From a bacterium (lineage in GTDB: Bacteria > Zhuqueibacterota > Zhuqueibacteria > Zhuqueibacterales > Zhuqueibacteraceae), in the NCBI GenBank assembly GCA_023150945.1, contig JAKLJX010000015.1:62001-126000 (forward strand): a stretch of 64,000 nt of DNA, given 5' to 3'. The notes under the pieces are model-generated. The model was given only the letters and a program-made list of their open reading frames with translations, made no database searches and had not been told where the DNA came from. This document shows positions 60,199-64,000 of this stretch, piece by piece. Made by a program: the position numbers and the translations under genes. The first letter of the stretch is position 1. Every line of letters starts with the position of its first letter.

Positions 60199-61677
60199 AT
60201 GCGGGTTATCAGCAAAGACAAATCGAGCCTCGAGCGCCGCTTCAATCTCTTCCTGAATGCCTTTCAGTATTCCACTGATGCCATCATCCTCACGGATTTG
60301 CAGGGCAACATCATCGAGGCCAATCAGGCGTTCACAAATCTCTTCGGCTGGACGCGCGAAGAGGCGGTGGGTCAGAACACCCGCATCCTGCGCGCTCCGG
60401 CAACGGGCGATGATTTCTACCGGCACATGTGGCAGTCGGTCATGGCCAGGGGCAGTTGGGTGGGCGAGATCGTCAATCGTCACAAGGATGGCCATGAGAT
60501 TCCGGTGCTGCTTTCGATTACTCCGATTTTTCAGGATGGCGAAAAGATCGGCTATATGGGCGTGGAGATCGATCTCACCGAAAGAAAGCAGATCGAGACG
60601 CAGCTTCAGCGTGAGCGGGAATTCTCCGGATCCGTCATCGAGACCGCCAATTGCTTGATTGTCTGCCTCAATCTCGCCGGTGAGATCACTTTGTTCAACC
60701 GCAAATCCGAAGAGGTCACCGGCTACTCCCGTTACGAAGTGCTGGGCAAGAACTGGTTCGAGATCTTTCTGCTCGAGCATTTGCGGCCGGATGTTTCCGA
60801 GGTGTTCGAAGCCGTGGTGCGAGGGGAGCTGCCTTCGCAATATGAGAATTACATCATGACCCGGCGCGGGGACGAGCGCCTGATTTCCTGGTCCAACACC
60901 GTCATCCGCGATGAACGCCATGCCGTGTCCGGCGTGCTGGCGATCGGTATCGACATTACCGATCAGAAGCGGCTGGAGAAGCAGGTGTTGCAGACCGAGC
61001 GGCTGGCGACCATCGGCAAGATGGCGGCAAAGGTGGCGCATGAGATCCGCAACCCGCTTTCCTCGATCAGCTTGAATGCCGAGATGCTGCAGGATGAAAT
61101 CAGCGGCTACGAGTCGATGGACGTTGAGGAGGCGCGTGCGCTGCTGCGCGCCATCATCTCGGAGATCGACCGCATGACCGCGCTGACCGAGGAATACCTG
61201 CAGTTTTCACGGCTGCCGGAGTCGCGGCTGGCGCGCGGCAATCTCGTGCGCATGATCGAAGAGACGGTGGAGTTTCTGCGGCATGAGCTGCGGCAGAAGC
61301 GGGTGGAGGTGGAATTGCATTTGCAGGAGGAGGTGGGGGAAGTGCAGTTTGACCGCGTGCAGATGCGGCGCGCGCTGTTGAATCTCATTCGCAACGCGGC
61401 GGAAGCCATGCCCCGCGGCGGCAAGCTCCGCATGCGGGTGGAACAGCGGGGCGAAAGCGTCATTATTCACATCGAAGACACCGGCATTGGCATTCCCCAG
61501 GAAGTGATCGGCAAGATTTTCGAGCCGTTTTTCACCACCAAGGAAGTCGGCACCGGCCTGGGCCTGGCGATCGTACAGCAGATTATCAATGACCATGGCG
61601 GCCAGATTCTCTGTACCAGCAAGGTCGGCCACGGCACCTCGTTTTCCATCATCCTTCCATTGGACGAAACCGAGTGA
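60199..61677 (+). CDS. PAS-PAS sensor histidine kinase
   Basis: The 492-residue soluble kinase has no membrane segment. Two PAS domains (~15-135 and ~140-260) each end in the usual DITxxK/R segment. A dimerisation/phosphoacceptor domain follows with the H-box VAHEIRNPLSSISLNAEML, then the ATPase domain with N-box LIRNAAEAMP, DTGIGIPQE and GTGLGLAIVQQI. It autophosphorylates on the H-box histidine and very probably signals to the NtrC-type regulator encoded 10 bp downstream. ATG 60199 gives the natural N-terminus; the ~75 bp upstream are non-conserved. Being cytoplasmic, it likely senses redox state or a small ligand. Confidence 0.95.
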   Translation: MRVISKDKSSLERRFNLFLNAFQYSTDAIILTDLQGNIIEANQAFTNLFGWTREEAVGQNTRILRAPATGDDFYRHMWQSVMARGSWVGEIVNRHKDGHEIPVLLSITPIFQDGEKIGYMGVEIDLTERKQIETQLQREREFSGSVIETANCLIVCLNLAGEITLFNRKSEEVTGYSRYEVLGKNWFEIFLLEHLRPDVSEVFEAVVRGELPSQYENYIMTRRGDERLISWSNTVIRDERHAVSGVLAIGIDITDQKRLEKQVLQTERLATIGKMAAKVAHEIRNPLSSISLNAEMLQDEISGYESMDVEEARALLRAIISEIDRMTALTEEYLQFSRLPESRLARGNLVRMIEETVEFLRHELRQKRVEVELHLQEEVGEVQFDRVQMRRALLNLIRNAAEAMPRGGKLRMRVEQRGESVIIHIEDTGIGIPQEVIGKIFEPFFTTKEVGTGLGLAIVQQIINDHGGQILCTSKVGHGTSFSIILPLDETE

Positions 61678-61687
61678 GGGCGACAAC

Positions 61688-63046
<1,359 letters not shown>

Positions 63047-63229
63047 GGTTGCCGGCGCGCCTCCGGATCTTTCCGCAAGAATACAATCACTTAACATTGC
63101 GTCATTCCACGCTTGTCCCTTCTCAAAAATGGGAATCCGCTGAACTTATTTTACCGACCCTAAGAAAAACGCGGACTTTGCCGGTCTGAACTGCGGCCGT
63201 GCACAAATCCTTCATCGCTTTCTTTTACA

Positions 63230-63263
63230 GCCGTTTGTGCCATTACAAACGGCTTTTTTTTTT
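63230..63263 (+). terminator. Strong intrinsic terminator after the two-component operon
   Basis: GCCGTTTGT pairs perfectly with ACAAACGGC around a 6-nt loop. A run of 10 T follows immediately (63254-63263). It ends the kinase/regulator transcript. Confidence 0.92.
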
Positions 63264-63325
63264 GTGTGGCACGGGCGGTATGCTTTTTGAAATTAAGGAA
63301 GGCGGACAGAGTTCAGGAGACCCGC

Positions 63326-64000
63326 GTGCCAGCCAGCGAACAGCAACGCATCTTGATCATAGACGATGATCGTGAGTTCCGGCGGTCGCTGACCAAGATC
63401 TTCCAAAAGGAAGGCTTCTTGGTGAGTACGGCCTCCACCGGCAGCCAGGCCGGCGCCCTGCTCACCAAGCACAATTATCCGGTCATCGTGCTGGATCTCA
63501 AGCTGCCGGAACGCTCCGGACTCGATTTGTTGCGCGACATTCGCCAGGCAAGCCCGGAATCCAAAGTGATCGTGGTCACCGCCTGCAGCGACGCCATCAC
63601 CTACCGCGATGCCCTCGCCGCCGGCGCCTTCGATTACCTCACCAAACCGGTGAAGCGCAATGCCATGTTCGCTTCGGCGCGGCGGGCCCTGGAATTCCGC
63701 GAACGCGGGAGGAACCTCAAGGGAAGGAGGCAAGCCATGCTGGCGATCAAACGGATCTTGTTCCCCACGGATTTTTCGCGCTGTGCCGATCAGGCGCTCA
63801 ATCACGCCCTGTATCTTGCCCGGCAATATGGCGCCGAACTGCACTTGCTGCATACCATCGTGCCGCTGGAGTACGATGCCAACAACCCCAGCCATCACTT
63901 TCCCGATATGGCGGCGCTGGCGGCGCGGCTGCAGCAAATCGCCTCCGACCGCATGAGTGCTGCGCTGGCGGCGCGGGCGGTGGACGGCCTGCAGATCACG
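63326..64000 (+). CDS. Receiver-domain / UspA fusion protein, 3' end cut by window edge
   Basis: From GTG 63326 the frame is open to the window end. Residues 1-~125 are a response-regulator receiver with the acidic pocket IIDDD, phosphoacceptor D57 (VIVLDLKLPERSG), and K107 (FDYLTKPVK). After a short basic linker the frame continues without a stop into a universal stress protein domain (from ~138: MLAIKRILFPTDFSRCADQALNHALYLARQYGAELHLLH), which binds ATP in many UspA proteins. GGAAGGAGG lies 6 nt before the in-frame ATG at 63737, so the UspA part may also be made separately. No DNA-binding domain is visible. The role is likely stress signalling; the kinase partner is unknown. Confidence 0.85.
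   Translation, partial: MPASEQQRILIIDDDREFRRSLTKIFQKEGFLVSTASTGSQAGALLTKHNYPVIVLDLKLPERSGLDLLRDIRQASPESKVIVVTACSDAITYRDALAAGAFDYLTKPVKRNAMFASARRALEFRERGRNLKGRRQAMLAIKRILFPTDFSRCADQALNHALYLARQYGAELHLLHTIVPLEYDANNPSHHFPDMAALAARLQQIASDRMSAALAARAVDGLQIT

Noticed and set aside
63266-63285. Sigma-54 promoter TGGCACGGGCGGTATGC
   Set aside because: The GG to GC spacing is 2 bp too long for a -24/-12 promoter.

Overview
The window is about 64 kb of high-GC bacterial DNA, densely coded. Several features point to the FCB side of the tree, most likely a candidate phylum near KSB1 or Calditrichota rather than classical Bacteroidetes: a GWxTD-type TPR protein, a carboxypeptidase-regulatory/TonB-dependent receptor followed by a very large exported protein and a PorV-like outer-membrane protein, several proteins ending in a type IX (Por) C-terminal sorting domain, and ExbB/ExbD/TonB genes. 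The phylum is an inference. I found no rRNA, tRNA or CRISPR.

Left part (1-20 kb): a truncated aldehyde-dehydrogenase-family gene and selB (both minus strand); a tonB-exbB-exbD-exbD operon; a 320-bp duplicated block with REP-like hairpins that carries the tail of the next gene; a minus-strand pair (NAD(P)-binding protein and GWxTD/TPR protein) divergent from rsgA; a GAF-SpoIIE phosphatase; a second NAD(P)-binding protein; an HD-domain protein; glutamate dehydrogenase; and a large CHAT protease-NTPase-TPR protein that looks like a STAND-type conflict or signalling protein.

Middle part (20-36 kb): a GH4 alpha-galactosidase-like gene, a four-unit 202-bp tandem repeat, a LacI-family regulator with a clear promoter and two near-palindromic operators, a secreted protein made of two 505-residue copies of CBM9-like modules, three copies of a ~250-bp dispersed repeat (one at 14.4 kb), and a TonB receptor / exported protein / PorV set. 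A short low-GC element with 25-bp terminal inverted repeats, carrying a tandem GxxExxY gene, is inserted in that set.

Right part (36-64 kb), all plus strand except one decayed toxin-antitoxin pair: a carbohydrate locus that I read as a candidate beta-1,2-glucan utilisation system. It has three GH144/glycoamylase-type proteins (one fused to an SGNH esterase and a sorting domain, one a lipoprotein), a GH94 phosphorylase, a GH3 beta-glucosidase, a large unclassified alpha/alpha-barrel protein with carbohydrate-binding modules, and a sugar ABC importer without its ATPase. Interspersed are a SulP transporter, small membrane proteins, and a deoxyribosyltransferase/TIR-like-phosphoribosyltransferase fusion that looks like a defence effector. 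The window ends with a PAS histidine kinase, an NtrC-type sigma-54 activator, a strong intrinsic terminator, and a receiver-UspA fusion cut by the right edge.

How it may work together: outer GH144 enzymes cut polymeric glucan, the esterase domain may strip acyl substituents, the ABC importer takes up oligosaccharides, and GH94/GH3 finish degradation. The intergenic spaces are unusually rich in short dispersed and tandem repeats of at least five families.
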